Of a stretch of DNA of 42,011 bases, positions 41,834 to 42,011 are shown in pieces. The notes beneath the pieces were generated by a model that saw only the letters and a program-made list of their open reading frames with translations, did no database searches and had not been told where the DNA came from. Numbering within the stretch: the first letter of the stretch is position 1; each line of letters begins with the position of its first letter. The translations under genes were made by a program, and so were the position numbers. Source of the stretch: Flavobacteriaceae bacterium (GTDB lineage: Bacteria > Bacteroidota > Bacteroidia > Flavobacteriales > Flavobacteriaceae); NCBI GenBank assembly GCA_018657955.1, contig JABHWD010000009.1, forward strand, positions 1 through 42,011, given 5' to 3'.

Positions 41834-41911
41834 TTTTAGAAAAAAAGTTCTTAGGGGAAAAAATTGGGTTCGATATAAAAACCACTCCGATACCCCTTTT
41901 AGAAAAAAAGT
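41834..41911. repeat. 15-bp direct repeat pair upstream of the unknown gene
   Basis: TTTTAGAAAAAAAGT occurs exactly at 41834-41848 and 41897-41911, 63 bp apart. The copies bracket AGGGGAAAA and TACCCCTTTT, which are weakly complementary. They lie upstream of the minus-strand gene pair and may be regulator or iteron-like sites. Confidence 0.6.
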
Positions 41912-41943
41912 ATTTTCTCAGTTACAAGTAACCTCAACTTTGA

Positions 41944-41977
41944 ATATAACTTCTGTTAAATCTAACAGAAGTTATAT
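41944..41977. repeat. Perfect 15-bp inverted repeat
   Basis: ATATAACTTCTGTTA (41944-41958) and TAACAGAAGTTATAT (41963-41977) are perfect complements around a 4-base AATC spacer. No T-run follows on either strand, so it does not look like an intrinsic terminator. An operator, recombination core or replication site is more likely. Confidence 0.85.
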
Positions 41978-42011
41978 AAATTTGAGAACGATAACTTTAC
42001 TCGACCAGTAC

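Overview
The window looks like part of a chromosome of an uncultured, AT-rich member of the Bacteroidota, most likely a marine flavobacterium (inferred from gene content and order, not from a database search). Reasons: the block prs - rplY (long-tailed L25/Ctc) - pth - ribF - serS - rsmA - mgtE, with fbp and mfd nearby; mevalonate-pathway genes next to a UbiA-type prenyltransferase; a lipoprotein - ruvC - hemW block; lipoproteins; and start codons preceded by A/T-rich sequence rather than a GGAGG-type Shine-Dalgarno. Most of the window is ordinary backbone carrying two catabolic insertions. The last ~1.4 kb has a different character.

Region 1 (1-7201, + strand) is a tight acyl-CoA operon: two short-chain dehydrogenases (the first cut by the window edge), a MaoC-type hydratase, a crotonase, an ACAD10/11-like acyl-CoA dehydrogenase, a possible 24-residue mini-gene, an APH-family kinase of the ACAD10/11 type, and two adjacent acyl-CoA dehydrogenases that look like partner subunits. 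The kinase plus ACAD11-like pair suggests that a hydroxyacyl-CoA is phosphorylated and then loses phosphate to give an enoyl-CoA, which the remaining enzymes would beta-oxidise. The true substrate is unknown.

Region 2 (7208-25850) is housekeeping: metG, a LdcA-like carboxypeptidase, mfd, fbp, a GNAT acetyltransferase, mgtE, rsmA, serS, ribF, pth, rplY, prs, two tRNA-Leu genes (CAA and UAG anticodons), and a run of tesB, mvaD, a mevalonate-type GHMP kinase and a UbiA prenyltransferase. Several genes here can only start at TTG.

Region 3 (25938-36666) is the most interesting catabolic region. On the minus strand lies a complete 4-hydroxyproline route: epimerase, D-hydroxyproline dehydrogenase, pyrroline-4-hydroxy-2-carboxylate deaminase and 2-oxoglutarate-semialdehyde dehydrogenase, ending at 2-oxoglutarate. 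It is interleaved with a secreted DUF885 metallopeptidase-like lipoprotein and a DUF2855 protein. Convergent with it is a ~1011-residue fusion of an APH-type kinase, an M23 peptidase domain and a class III aminotransferase-fold phospho-lyase, the kinase/lyase pair used for 5-hydroxylysine in animals. Hydroxyproline and hydroxylysine occur together in collagen, so the region may be a collagen-derived amino acid utilisation locus. The DUF2855 gene sits between two 64-bp direct repeats that are copies of the DUF885-epimerase junction, a clear insertion scar.

Region 4 (36716-40558) holds hemW (full length but with no ATG/GTG/TTG start), ruvC, a flavobacterial-type lipoprotein, a DUF456 membrane protein and a dihydroflavonol-reductase-like dehydrogenase.

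Region 5 (40559-42011) starts with a terminator and a degenerate tRNA-Asp-like remnant. It continues with ~400 bp of non-coding DNA containing three clustered DnaA-box-like sequences, then a translationally coupled pair (an unknown 179-190 residue protein and an excisionase-like helix-turn-helix protein), a 15-bp direct repeat and a perfect 15-bp inverted repeat. It resembles the edge of an integrated or replicating mobile element, but no integrase or replicase lies inside the window.
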